Notes: a model not told the origin generated them from the letters alone. 64,000 bases of DNA from Caulobacter sp. X (GCF_002742635.1 NZ_PEGF01000003.1:62001-126000), one strand, 5' to 3'; positions 34,565 through 44,026 are shown, counted from the stretch's first letter. Translations and numbers: made by a program.

Positions 34565-35763
34565 GTGGCGCTGGCCCCGACGAGGATGGGGGCTCGACGC
34601 GGCAGGACCTCGGCCGAAACGAGGGCGAGCACAGTCATCGGGGCGAGCCATCCCAGCTGCAGGCCATAGACGAAAGCTAGTCCGGACGCGGGCAGCGGCG
34701 CGAACCAAGCGAGGGTCAACCAGCCGTAAGGCGGGTGATGGAAGGCCGCTGACCGGTTCGCGGCCGCGACGGCCGCGATCGCCAGGGTGGTGATCGTGGT
34801 GTCGTAGGCGAAGGTGTAGGGCGAGATGAGCGCGCAGGCGGCGAGCGCGGCCGCCGTGCGGAGCGAAGGTGAAGAACTCCTCCACCAGACCGCTGATGAC
34901 AACGCGATCGCGCACACAGCGGTCACGCCCTGCGCCGCCCAACAGACCGGGAGCGGCGCGCCCAGCAGCTGCAGAGCCACGAAGATCGAAGGCATGAGGG
35001 ACTTAAGCTGTCCGGCGCCTTCGAGCTGAGGCCTAGCCTCGCCGGCGGTCTCGAGGAAGGCCCGCCAAGGTTCGGGACCGAGGATCATGACGCTGAGCGC
35101 GCAGAGACCAAGCACCGTGGCGGCGGCCGCCGCGAAGGCGCGCCAGCGCCGTCCGGCCGCCAAGACGAACGGGCCCGCGATCGCCAGATGGGGTTTCAAG
35201 ATCATCGCGCCGATCATCGCGCCGCCGCGGAGCGGCCGCGACGACGCCTCATAGAAGCCGAGTGCCAGAAGGGCGGCGCTTATTGAGCCGAGCTGATGAT
35301 GCCAGACGTCCCAGAACAGCGCCGGCGAGGCGAGCGCCACCAGAAGCGTGAGCCGGTGGGGGAACAGCCTGTAGGCGGCGAAGCAAAAGAGCGCCACTCC
35401 GCCCAGCGTCCAGACCATCATCGCTAAGCCGTAGGGCATGTAGGCCAGAGGTGCGATCGCCAGGGAGGTCACGGGCGTGTAGTGCCAGACGTAGGTCGCC
35501 GTCGCGCCGGGATGCTGCTGAGCCAGCAGAGCGTTGAAGCTTGCCAGCGGATAGACGTCGGCCGACCGCCCCTGACGCACGAAGGTCGAGGCCGCGTAAA
35601 AGTTGCTGAAGTCCTGGCCGGCGGGGTCGCCCGTGGGCATGACGCCGTTGCGAGTCGACAACGCGCCGCCAATGAACAGCGCCACATAGAGCGCGATCAG
35701 TGTCGCGCTGGCGGCCAGGACGAAGCGCCGGCTAGGCGGGGCGTTGAAAGAGCGGTCAGACAT
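34561..35763 (-). CDS. GT87-type polyprenyl-sugar-dependent glycosyltransferase
   Basis: The 400-residue protein has about ten membrane helices and the GT87/DUF2029 pattern: GQDFSNFYAASTFVRQGRSADVYPLASF in the first periplasmic loop with the Asp of GT-C enzymes, then YVWHYTPVTSLAIAPLAYMPYG. GT87 proteins take mannose or arabinofuranose from a polyprenyl phosphate on the outer face of the inner membrane. It is coupled to the UbiA gene, so arabinose is the likely donor sugar here. The acceptor is unknown. Confidence 0.85.
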   Translation of the reverse strand: MSDRSFNAPPSRRFVLAASATLIALYVALFIGGALSTRNGVMPTGDPAGQDFSNFYAASTFVRQGRSADVYPLASFNALLAQQHPGATATYVWHYTPVTSLAIAPLAYMPYGLAMMVWTLGGVALFCFAAYRLFPHRLTLLVALASPALFWDVWHHQLGSISAALLALGFYEASSRPLRGGAMIGAMILKPHLAIAGPFVLAAGRRWRAFAAAAATVLGLCALSVMILGPEPWRAFLETAGEARPQLEGAGQLKSLMPSIFVALQLLGAPLPVCWAAQGVTAVCAIALSSAVWWRSSSPSLRTAAALAACALISPYTFAYDTTITTLAIAAVAAANRSAAFHHPPYGWLTLAWFAPLPASGLAFVYGLQLGWLAPMTVLALVSAEVLPRRAPILVGASAT

Positions 35764-35790
35764 GGGCGCCTCGCGGGGCGCCGACGGCGC

Positions 35791-36045
35791 CTAGAGCGAC
35801 GTAATGACGATCGTGCTGACGATGACGAAGGCCAGCATCATCGGAACCTGCTTGGCGTAAGCCAGCTCGTGGCGCTTCAGATAGCTCAACGCCTTGCGCC
35901 AGGTCGAAGGCAGCGCCGCGCCCTGCATTCCCGCCCAGGCCTCGCGCGCGCTGTGAACATGGCTCGAGGCCACGACGATGAAGGTCATCGTAAACAGCGT
36001 CACGACCTTCCAGGTCGGCAGTCCGTATTGCGCCAGGTGGTCCAT
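35791..36045 (-). CDS. Small membrane protein upstream of GT87
   Basis: The 84-residue protein starts at ATG 36045, six bases behind GGGAG. It has two hydrophobic segments (WKVVTLFTMTFIVVASSHV and VPMMLAFVIVSTIVITSL) around a basic loop. It is 27 bp upstream of the GT87 gene and probably in its operon. It is shorter than GtrA-type flippases and no family was recognised. Confidence 0.65.
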   Translation of the reverse strand: MDHLAQYGLPTWKVVTLFTMTFIVVASSHVHSAREAWAGMQGAALPSTWRKALSYLKRHELAYAKQVPMMLAFVIVSTIVITSL

Positions 36046-36160
36046 CGTCGTCTCCCGGGCCGCCAAAGGCGCGCCCTGTCACGACGAGTACAACGCAAGG
36101 CCTGAAATACGGTTGAGGGACGTGGTTGCCGAGTGGCTGACGAAGAAGGTTTCCCATCGG

Positions 36161-39100
36161 CTAAAGCCCCAGGTTCTGTTGCTGCTGGATCTGCGTGTCC
36201 CGCTCCTTGGTGCGGGTTTTCGGTCGGTCTGACCCGGCGCCGCCGGAGCTCGACATGCCCTTGTCCATGGACTTCGAGAACTCCTTGTCCTTGTCGGACG
36301 CGGTCGCTCCGGTCTTGGTGTCGTCCTTGCGAAGCTCCGCCTCCGCCCTTCGGATCTCGTCCAGGGCGACAAGCTTCTGGCCGTCCTGGCGGAGGATCAG
36401 CTGGGCTGTCCGAGACAGATCGTCGGTGATCATCTTGGCGTCCTCGGCGAGGCGCGAGCTCATCACGTAGAGGCGGGCCATGTTCGCCGCCTCGCCCAGC
36501 TTGGACGACATCTCGAACACCACGCCCTTGAAGGTCGAGCCCTGGGCCCGGTCGGCGGTCATGGCGTAGCCGTAGCCGGAGAACCGCAGCGCCTCGTCGG
36601 TGGCTGAGAGTTTTTCGACCTTGCCCGCCATGGCGCCCTGGCCCTCGTGGCGGATCGTCACGGCCTTACTGTCCATCGCCACGATGCTGAAGGCGCCGCC
36701 GCGCTCATAGCCGCGGTCCGAGAAACGCGCCTCCCAGACCATCCGGTCGCCGGCGGCGATCGGGTGGGCGCGCTCGGTGAAGGTGGAGAACGTCGGGTTG
36801 CGGCGCGTGGCCTCGTCGTTGAGGTCGACCATCCGCTCGCGGCCCTTGTCGCTGCGGACCTTGAGCATGTTGTTTTCGCGATCGACCCCAACAATGGTCT
36901 CGACCATGTGGCGGGGGGTGGCCGCGCCCGCGAAGGCGTCGTTGGACACGATCTTGTCGCCAAGCGCATAGGAACGCGCATCGACCTGTTCGGCTCGGGA
37001 CAGATTCTTGGCGTAGAGGCGGTCGACCTCGCGCTCGTTCCGCGAGAGCGCTCCACTATCCTGCAGCTGGTTGCGCAGCCTGGCCGAGACGAGTCCGCGC
37101 ATGGCGTTGGTGGCGACAACGATCTGCGTGTCGCGTTGGGCCTGCATCTCGAGATAGGCGGACACCACCCGATCGGCGATGGCGGCCTGGTCGGCGTCGC
37201 GGCCCACGCTTTCGATGTTGGGGCGGAGAAGGGCCAACCCCTCCTTGAACTTCCCCTCCCCCATGCGCTGGACCGCATCGCGCAGGTGCGTCGGCGCTTG
37301 CGACTGGCGAAGGATCTCGTCCATCATCACCCGGTCGGCCTTACGCTCGATGATCGCCTTGAAGGGGTTGCCCGCGCCGGGCCCGCCGAGCTGGCCCCGG
37401 TCGCCCTGGAAGCGAACAGCTGGGATGCGCAAGCCGTCGACCACGTTGACCAGGCGATACATCGTGTCGTTCGTGAGCGTCGAGGACTCGTCGACCATCA
37501 GGATCGTCTTGGCGAAGTTGGCGCGTAGTCGCTCGAGCCTTTGGCCGCCGACTTCCATCGCCCGTTCCGCCTTGCGAAGGAAGCTCTCGACCGTCGTCGC
37601 CCCGACCCCGGCCTTACGGATCTCCTCGGCGAAGCGGTGTTGGCTGGCGATGCCGAAGATGTGCAGGCCGTGGCGCTCTGCGACATCGTTCGTGACGCGC
37701 AGCGCCGTGGTCTTGCCGACGCCCGCCAGGCCCTCGACCACGGCGTAGCGGTCCGGGGACTGAAGCATGTGGCGCGCGCCGGCCGCCTGCCCCTTTGTGA
37801 GCGTGAGACCCGTGCGCTCCTTGACCGCTTCCGGCTGCATTGCGTTCTTGAGCGCCGGGGCCGGGATCAGCTCGGGCGCCGCGCCTCGCCCGCGCTCGAT
37901 CGCACCGACGATGGCGGTTTCGCGCGCGAGTGTGCGGGCCGTTGTCACGCCCGCCATTCGCGTCCGATCGGCCTCGACGATGTGACCGGCTTTGGCCAAG
38001 CGGTCGAACGACGCCTCCAGACGATCGTAAGTGACGCCGGCGTCTGAAGCTAAGAGCGCCTTCTGCAGGATGAGATGCTTGCTCACCACGGCGTCGCGCT
38101 CCTCGGCCGACCGCAGCCCAAGCGACACGAGGGCCTGGGTCTCTTTGTCGGGATCGTTGGCGCTGGGCGCGTAAACATCGGTACGGGCGTTCGCGCCAGT
38201 GTGGTCGCGAACCATCTTTCGCAGCTTGGCGATGGCGGGATTGATGGCGCCGATAACCTTGGCGGTAACATCCTGCCCGCGCTCGAGCGTGCGGGCCGCG
38301 ACCTGTCGTGCGAGCGCGCCGGGATCGACCTTCTCGGCGCGTTCCGACCACTCCTTCTGCAGGACCTCGCGCACGACATCGCCCTTGGTCTTGCGGGTCT
38401 GCTTCTGGATCATCGTGCGCTGTTCGTCGGAGACCGATGAGACGCCGCGTTCGGCGGCCAGGGCCTCGGCGCCGGCGTTGATCTCGCGACTGCGGCTGCT
38501 GAACTCCTGGATGAGCTTCGTGCTCGTCCCGGCGATTTCCCATGCCAGTTCGCCCTTGCGTTCGATGCTGTAGCCTTCGGCCATCAGCCGCGATTGCAGC
38601 TCGCGCGCGCCCACGAGGGATGTGTTCTTCTGCCACTTGTACATGTGACGTGTTTCGAGCGCGCCGAACTTCCCGGTTTCAGGGTTCTTGGTGACATTGG
38701 CGATGGGGTTGTGGACGTGCAGGTGCGGATCCCCGCCGCGCGTCGTGACGTGCATCACGGAGCCATAGACAAGGTTCTTCGTCTGAACCTCCCGCACCGC
38801 CCCCTGCTCGTCGCGAACCCGGGTGACGGCGTGGTTGGCCTCGAGGTAGGACATCATCGCCTTATTGGCCGCCATGACGTGGCCCTTCAGGCGGTCGGCC
38901 AGCTCGGGGTCATGCCTCTCGGCGGCGATCACCAGAAGGGTGACGGACTTGGGCACCGCGAAGGTGAAATCCCACCCGGCGTGGTGTTTGGCCTTGTTCT
39001 CGCTGTCTGTGAGCGCGGGCCCGTTCGGGTCGGGATTTCGACCATCCAGGATGGCGCGCAGTTCCTTGGCGTCGACCTTGCCCTTGAGCCCAAGTTCGGC

Positions 39101-39220
39101 CGCGCCCTGGCCGCCCCATTCGAGGTTCGGCGCCCCCGCCTCGCCCTCGATGTAATAGTCATCCTTGGCGTAGTAATCGGCCGCGCCGGCCGCGCTGCGG
39201 ATCCGCGAAGGCGTCATCAT
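36161..39220 (-). CDS. MobF-family conjugative relaxase (TrwC/TraI-like)
   Basis: The 1019-residue protein has an N-terminal relaxase domain with paired tyrosines (AADYYAKDDYYIEGE), the FTFAVPKSVTLLVIA segment, and the metal-binding histidines in HLHVHNPIANVT. A RecD-like helicase follows: VVEGLAGVGKTTALR (Walker A), TILMVDESSTLT (Walker B) and FSGYGYAMTADRAQGSTF (motif VI region). It nicks oriT, stays bound to the strand and unwinds it for transfer. Its start overlaps the coupling-protein stop by 4 bp. Length and domains are complete. Confidence 0.95.
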   Translation of the reverse strand: MMTPSRIRSAAGAADYYAKDDYYIEGEAGAPNLEWGGQGAAELGLKGKVDAKELRAILDGRNPDPNGPALTDSENKAKHHAGWDFTFAVPKSVTLLVIAAERHDPELADRLKGHVMAANKAMMSYLEANHAVTRVRDEQGAVREVQTKNLVYGSVMHVTTRGGDPHLHVHNPIANVTKNPETGKFGALETRHMYKWQKNTSLVGARELQSRLMAEGYSIERKGELAWEIAGTSTKLIQEFSSRSREINAGAEALAAERGVSSVSDEQRTMIQKQTRKTKGDVVREVLQKEWSERAEKVDPGALARQVAARTLERGQDVTAKVIGAINPAIAKLRKMVRDHTGANARTDVYAPSANDPDKETQALVSLGLRSAEERDAVVSKHLILQKALLASDAGVTYDRLEASFDRLAKAGHIVEADRTRMAGVTTARTLARETAIVGAIERGRGAAPELIPAPALKNAMQPEAVKERTGLTLTKGQAAGARHMLQSPDRYAVVEGLAGVGKTTALRVTNDVAERHGLHIFGIASQHRFAEEIRKAGVGATTVESFLRKAERAMEVGGQRLERLRANFAKTILMVDESSTLTNDTMYRLVNVVDGLRIPAVRFQGDRGQLGGPGAGNPFKAIIERKADRVMMDEILRQSQAPTHLRDAVQRMGEGKFKEGLALLRPNIESVGRDADQAAIADRVVSAYLEMQAQRDTQIVVATNAMRGLVSARLRNQLQDSGALSRNEREVDRLYAKNLSRAEQVDARSYALGDKIVSNDAFAGAATPRHMVETIVGVDRENNMLKVRSDKGRERMVDLNDEATRRNPTFSTFTERAHPIAAGDRMVWEARFSDRGYERGGAFSIVAMDSKAVTIRHEGQGAMAGKVEKLSATDEALRFSGYGYAMTADRAQGSTFKGVVFEMSSKLGEAANMARLYVMSSRLAEDAKMITDDLSRTAQLILRQDGQKLVALDEIRRAEAELRKDDTKTGATASDKDKEFSKSMDKGMSSSGGAGSDRPKTRTKERDTQIQQQQNLGL

Positions 39221-41638
39221 GACTGCGGCGTCCAGAAGCTGTCTGAGCCGTCGGGTTCGTCACGATCGCCAGTGCGGTCCTTGGATACGAAAGGCCATGC
39301 GTCGGCCGGTCCTTTGCGCTGTCCTTCGCGCCCCTTCCAAACCGCGATCCCGTTGAGCGGGTTGGCCTGCTCCATGTCGCGGCGCACGCGGTCATAGAGC
39401 TGCATGAAGGCGCGCTGATGCTCCTGTTGGTCGAGCCTCGACCGGTAGGCGTCGACCGCGAGTTTGCTGGTGCGATCGAGGTTCCCACTGGCGGCTAATT
39501 CGGGCAGGACGGGCTCGTTCGCGCTCACCGGGTCAGCGGATTTTCCATCGCCTGGATTACGCTCGTCGGGGGTGGCCATGCGCGGCCCGCCCTCGTCATT
39601 GGCCGCGACGCTCTCCGCCGGCGGTGCGGCCGCCTGGGGCTCAGCGGCTTCGGGCTCGGGAGCGTCCGGCTCGAAGATCTCTCCGGTCTTGGGATCGAAC
39701 ATCGGGCGGACGACAAAGATCTCGCCCGTCTTGGGGTCGTACATCGGCCGAACGACATTGTCGGCGGTCTCCTCCAGGGCTGGCGGCCCCTCCCCCGCTT
39801 CCCGCTCCATTTCAGCTTGGCGGATGAGTTCGCTGCTCTCCTGCAGCGCCTCCAGGAAGAGCTCCGTCGGGGTCGGTCCCGGGCGCTCTTCCATCCCCTC
39901 AGCGATCTTCGGGCGGGGCTTGTACCGGAACTTCAGGGTGGCGGCCGGGAACGCCTCGCCTTCCCGCGCCGAGGCCACCTTGATGAAGCCCTGCATGGCG
40001 GGCTGGTTCATCAGGTCTTCGGGCAGGGCGACGGGTTCTAGCTCCTCACGCGCGTTGATGTTCACGCCATCGCGCTGGGAGTTCGCCCCGAACGAAATGC
40101 TCTCGTCCACTCGACGCATCTGGGCGCGGCCGAGCTGGTCGCTCATGAACTTGGCGGTGTCGGGATCCTGGCAACGCAGGATCAGTTTGTGCGCGCACTG
40201 GCCGATGATCGTGGTGGCCGTCTCGTGGCCGTAGATGTCCTGGAGCTGGCTGAATTGTTGGAGGCCAAGCACCATGGCGCCGTTGTACTTGCGCAGGCGC
40301 ACCGGGCCCGTCGCCAGGCTGTCGATCTGGCCGAGCGAGGAAAACTCGTCGAGCATCACCCACGTCTCGGGCCGGTTGTCCTCGGGTCGGCTGAGCAAGG
40401 CGCCGACCACCAATTCGACCCAGAACGACAACAGGGGACGCAGGCTGTCGATGTGCGTTTCGGGCGCCGAGAGGAAGAGGAAGCCTCCCTCCCCTTTCGG
40501 GGCGTTGACCCATTCGCGGATGGAGAAAGTCGAGCGGTCGCCGACCAGGTGCGTGAGGCTGTTGAGGCCGGTCATCAGCACGCTTTTGATCGCGCCGGAC
40601 GCGCGCGCCGCCGCCGGCCATGTGCGCGGCGGCGGGCGTGCCGCGAACCAGCCACTCAAGCAGTTCGACCGGCCCGAAGAACATCTGCAGGAGGTCCTGC
40701 AGTGTCGCGTGGGGGAAGAGCTTCTTGAAGCGGTAGGTCGCCCAGACGAAAGTCTGCCGCGAGGTCTCCGACCAGTACGGATCGCCGCTTTTCGGATCCT
40801 TCCAGAGACACGCCGCGAGCTTGGCCAGCTCGTTCATTTCGGTGGCGTCGTTGAACGGCGACCACTGCACGGATCGCGCGTCGTAGGGGTTCAGGATGAG
40901 GTCGGTCTTAGGGTTGTAGTGGGCGCGAATGTAGTCGAGCTCGGGGTCGTAGATGATCGCCCTGTCGCCACGCTCGCGGGCCGACTCGATGAGGGTGTGA
41001 ATGGCCTGCGACTTGCCCGATCCGGGCGCCCCGGCGGCGAAGACATGCTGGCTTTCGGTGCGGTACGGAAGCGGGACCCCTACGATCTTGGCCGGGACAT
41101 GCTCGGGGTCCTTCCGCTCGACCCTCATCTCGTCGTTGAACTTATAGATCTCGCGCATCAAGTCGCCGACAGGGACGACCTTCTGGCCGCGGATCTGGCG
41201 GGCCTTGAGCTTCTCCTCGCCGGAGTAGACGAACCACGCCGTGGCGATCGTGAAGATCGCGAAGACGCCAAGCCCCCACATGAGGAGCGCTTTGCGGAGC
41301 TTTCGGTAGTAGGACTGGGCGTAGGGCTGAAGCCACTTCAGCTTCGGCACCTCGGTGTTCTTGTAGGTGCGCTCGACCCCGTCGAGACCCTTGATAGAGA
41401 GCTTGTCGGGAAGCGGGTGACCGAGCTTTTCGAACAGGGCCGCTTGGGCGCCTTGGAGGCCGTATTCCTGCTCCAGGTCGGACGACGTGTTGTTGCCCAG
41501 CCAGAGGCACACCATGCCCCACACCAGGGACAGGATCACCAGGCGCCCGAGCACCTCCATGACCATGTCGATATTGTGGGAGAAGGTCTGGCCGCCGCGA
41601 AGCCAAGCCTCGCCCTTGCCGCGATGGATTCGAGCCAT
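39217..41638 (-). pseudogene. TraD/TrwB-type coupling protein interrupted by a frameshift
   Basis: The gene reads as one type IV coupling protein of about 806 residues apart from one frame change near 40597-40625. The 5-prime part (from ATG 41638) has two membrane helices, the Walker A FAAGAPGSGKSQAIHTLIE and RAIIYDPELDYI, then FGPVELLEWLVRGTPAAAHMA. The 3-prime part resumes in another frame with ASGAIKSVLMTGLNSLTHLVGDRSTFSIREW, then TWVMLDEFSSLGQIDSLA (Walker B) and GLQQFSQLQDIYG. The total length exceeds a multiple of three by one base, so a single inserted base in the GC-only run is the simplest cause; it could be a sequencing error or a real mutation. The broken halves remain open at 40046-41638 and 39217-40659. 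If real, self-transfer would be lost. Confidence 0.88.
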
Positions 41639-41708
41639 GATCGAACGTCCCTGAGCGAGAGGAGCTCAAGGGGCGTTCGGGCGCAGTCACAGGTCTGTTC
41701 TACCCGTC

Positions 41709-42089
41709 CTAGAAGGCCTCGAAAAGAGCCGTCAGACGGGGGTCGAGATCGTCAGGGTCCTCGCCGATCTCTGGGGGGCGTTCTGGCGGCTGACCAAACA
41801 GTGTGGCGGCGGCCTGATAGACGAACTTCTGAGCCGCCGCGAGCTCGTCCTTGGACATCGCCTTGCGGGAAAGATGGATCACCAGGGCGGCGCTAACGAA
41901 CGACTGGAACGCGGCCTGCTGGGCGAAATACTGGTAGTTCTTCACGCCGCGCCGGTGGATCAGCATCTCGATGTACTCGGCCATCGGTACGCCAATTTTC
42001 TCCGCGTCGAGACGGGCGCGGTCGATGGTTTCAGGATTGACGCGGATCGTGAGCGGGACCTTCCCGTTCTTTCGCACACTTGTCGCCAA
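41709..42089 (-). CDS. Ribbon-helix-helix-like relaxosome/mobilisation protein
   Basis: The 126-residue protein has an N-terminal strand-helix-helix (VPLTIRVNPETIDRARLDAEKIGVPMAEYIEMLIHRRG) like small accessory DNA-binding proteins of relaxosomes (TrwA-like or CopG-like), followed by a helical tail. A TTG start at 42089, six bases behind AGGAGG, is preferred; a GTG at 42095 is too close to that site. It precedes the coupling-protein gene by 70 bp, and two perfect palindromes lie just upstream, probably its own operators. It may repress the transfer operon and help build the relaxosome. Confidence 0.75.
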   Translation of the reverse strand: MATSVRKNGKVPLTIRVNPETIDRARLDAEKIGVPMAEYIEMLIHRRGVKNYQYFAQQAAFQSFVSAALVIHLSRKAMSKDELAAAQKFVYQAAATLFGQPPERPPEIGEDPDDLDPRLTALFEAF

Positions 42090-42110
42090 GACCACCCTCC
42101 TACGTCACAC

Positions 42111-42128
42111 GGTATGCCATGGCATACC
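42111..42128. promoter_or_regulatory. Palindrome GGTATGCCATGGCATACC
   Basis: An 18-bp perfect palindrome lies 22 bp upstream of the ribbon-helix-helix gene start. A longer copy lies 51 bp further upstream. It is a likely operator or relaxosome binding site. Confidence 0.7.
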
Positions 42129-42161
42129 ACCTAAGCCATTGATCTGCAATGTAATCCGCTT

Positions 42162-42187
42162 GTGTGGTATGCCATGGCATACCACAC
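42162..42187. promoter_or_regulatory. 26-bp perfect palindrome, same core
   Basis: The core GGTATGCCATGGCATACC is extended by GTGT/ACAC to 26 bp. The centre-to-centre distance from the first copy is about 55 bp. An A/T-rich stretch (GCAAAATTTTTACG) follows directly, as in many oriT or promoter regions. Confidence 0.7.
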
Positions 42188-42492
42188 CGCGCAAAATTTT
42201 TACGCGCGAAAACAATAACTTAGAAAAGGCGCAGCTGTGCGTGACGTGCCCCTCTCTCCTCCCTACCCGGAGAGAGGCTGCTGGATTTGGGGATGATCTG
42301 GGTTTCCGGGTATCCGCCTTCGCCTTTAGGCGCTTGGGAATGACAGCGCGTGTCGGCGTGGAATGGGCAAACAATTTGGACGTGGCAGTGTTGGGTGACC
42401 GCCATCGGCTCGACATCGTGGACGCGCGAGCGACGAACAAGACGCGTGATCTGGCGACCAGGCGCACAGTCCCCATGTGCTGAACCTGGGCT

Positions 42493-43290
42493 GACGCGAC
42501 CGCGACCAAGACCCTGCTCGGCCCCCAGGACGACGGGTCGCGTGGAGCTGGGAGCGCACGCCTGATGGATCAGTCGGAGATGCTTGGCGCCGTCGCTTGT
42601 CGACGGCTTGGCCAAGCCCTCCGCAGCCATCGCCGGACGCGACCGCGACCGAAGATCCGAGGGTGCGTGAGCGCCCCGGATCGAGGGGAGCCGGGAGCGA
42701 GCTGCGCACTTCAGTCGGCGTCACCTCGGCCATGGCCTCAAGCCATGGCGAACGAGGTCCGCCGACAGCCGCGATCGACGACGCGACCGCGACCAAGACC
42801 CTGCTCGGCCGACAGGACGACGGGTCGCGTGGAGCCGGGAGCGCACGCCTGATAGGTCAGTCGGAGACGCTTGGCGCCGTCGCTTGTCGACGGCCTGGCC
42901 AAGCCCTCCGCCGCCATCGCCAGACGCGACCGCGACCGAAGATCCGAGGGTGCGTCAGCGCCCCGGATCGAGGGGAGCCGGGAGCGAGCTGCGCACTTCA
43001 GTCGGCGTCACCTCGGCCATGGCCTCAAGCCATGGCGAACGAGGTCCGCCGACAGCCGCGATCGACGATGCGACCGCGACCAAGACCCTGCTCGGCCGCC
43101 AGGACGACGGGTCGCGTGGAGCCGGGAGCGTACGCCTGATGGATCAGTCGGAGATGCTTGGCGCCGTCGCTTGTCGACGGCTTGGCCAAGCCCTCCGCAG
43201 CCATCGCCGGACGCGACCGCGACCGAAGATCCGAGGGTGCGTCAGCGCCCAGGATCGAGGGGAGCCGGGAGCGAGCTGCGCGCGTCAGTA
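42493..43290. repeat. Tandem array of 287-bp repeats (2.8 copies)
   Basis: Copies begin at 42493, 42780 and 43067 with GACGCGACCGCGACCAAGAC (GATG in the third), exactly 287 bp apart; the third stops near 43290. They differ by scattered substitutions only. Parts of the unit (GACGCGACCGCGACC; GATCGAGGGGAGCCGGGAGC) also occur singly near 43865, 44880 and 45888. Open frames within are a by-product of the repeat and no gene is called. Function is unknown. Confidence 0.85.
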
Positions 43291-43344
43291 GAGGGTGCGT
43301 CGGCTTCGCCTGACGCCCCTCGCCGCGCCTCGACACCGCGCACG

Positions 43345-43365
43345 AAAAAGGGGGACAAGCCCCCC
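43345..43365 (-). terminator. Rho-independent terminator
   Basis: On the minus strand a GGGGG/CCCCC stem with a short loop is followed by TTTTT, 5 bp past the stop of the 43370-43639 gene. Confidence 0.8.
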
Positions 43366-43369
43366 TCGG

Positions 43370-43639
43370 CTAGAACGCCGGCTCGAGATCCAGGTACGCT
43401 TCGAGGTTGGTCGCGGTGTTATCGAATGACGCCTCGATCGCGTCCGCCGCCATGTCTTCGTCCAGGTCCGCGTCGGTGATGTATTCGCCAGCCTGGTAGA
43501 GTGGGGCCAGGACTTCGTACAGCGGGTGATGACCAGCATCCCCCGCGTCCAGGGCATCGAAGAAAGAAGCCCAGATGACCGCCTTCTCGGCGTTCGACAT
43601 CGCGGTGAACTCGGTGCTGCTGTTGATGGCCATGAACAT
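43370..43639 (-). CDS. Small acidic hypothetical protein
   Basis: The 89-residue protein (ATG 43639, AGGAG seven bases upstream) is acidic and helical (SNAEKAVIWASFFDALDAGDAG; ITDADLDEDMAADAIEASFDN). It has its own terminator, and a conserved hairpin leader lies about 110 nt upstream. No family was recognised; acidity suggests a protein- or DNA-mimic role, but this is speculative. Confidence 0.7.
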   Translation of the reverse strand: MFMAINSSTEFTAMSNAEKAVIWASFFDALDAGDAGHHPLYEVLAPLYQAGEYITDADLDEDMAADAIEASFDNTATNLEAYLDLEPAF

Positions 43640-43750
43640 GATGAAGCTCCTGTGCTGACCGCTCTCCGCGAGCGGCGTTGTAGCCTCCGGGCACAGGGGG
43701 TCCCGCTCCGTCACCGGAGCGGTTGGGCCGTAGGTCCGGCCGCGTAGGGA

Positions 43751-43768
43751 AACCCGCGCCAGCGGGTT
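43751..43768 (-). promoter_or_regulatory. Leader hairpin, family 1, copy 1
   Basis: AACCCGC-TGGC-GCGGGTT on the minus strand, 112 nt upstream of the 43639 start. The same hairpin with similar flanks lies 110 and 109 nt upstream of two other small genes. Confidence 0.55.
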
Positions 43769-43865
43769 GACGGAGTGGGTGGCTTTTGCCGAAGGCAAAA
43801 GCGGCCTGTGACAGGATGCGAAGACGACGTGCGCGCTACGGCCTTTCCGGTCTCGCGCCCGCCCG

Positions 43866-43985
43866 ACGCGACCGCGACCGACGATCCGAGGGTGCGTTAG
43901 CGCCCAGGATCGAGGGGAGCCGGGAGCGCGCGCCACACGTCAGTCCTCGATGCGCCGGCGAAGCCTGGCGCCCGAGGCCGCGAAC
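43866..43985. repeat. Dispersed single copy of part of the 287-bp repeat
   Basis: The segment GACGCGACCGCGACCGACGA, then the GGTGCGTTAGCGCCCAGG and ATCGAGGGGAGCCGGGAGC pieces, is a partial copy of the tandem unit, placed between two small genes. The stretch 43640-44006 contains this repeat, a leader and a hairpin (43782-43802) but no gene. Confidence 0.6.
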
Positions 43986-44000
43986 CAGCCTTCCCGGCAC

Positions 44001-44022
44001 AAATAAGGGGGCCGAAGCCCCC
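44001..44022 (-). terminator. Rho-independent terminator
   Basis: Stem GGGGGC/GCCCCC with a TTCG loop on the minus strand, followed by TTATTTG, directly past the 44027 stop. Confidence 0.75.
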
Positions 44023-44026
44023 GCCG

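Larger units (their letters stand above)
42096..42280. other. Candidate origin of transfer / transfer-operon promoter zone
   Basis: This gene-free stretch holds both palindromes, the A/T-rich segment 42189-42225 in an otherwise very GC-rich plasmid, and a hairpin (CCTCTCTCC at 42251-42259 pairing with GGAGAGAGG at 42269-42277). It sits directly upstream of the mobilisation genes, the usual place for oriT in MobF systems. No nic consensus could be assigned. Confidence 0.45.

Noticed and set aside
42493..43290. Regularly spaced repeats suggesting a CRISPR array
   Set aside because: The period is 287 bp with nearly identical sequence throughout, without short repeats alternating with unique spacers, and no cas genes are present.
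42565..43479. Overlapping frames of up to 202 codons within the 287-bp repeats
   Set aside because: They arise from the repeat itself, change frame between copies, and encode low-complexity Arg/Pro/Ser-rich sequence without start signals.
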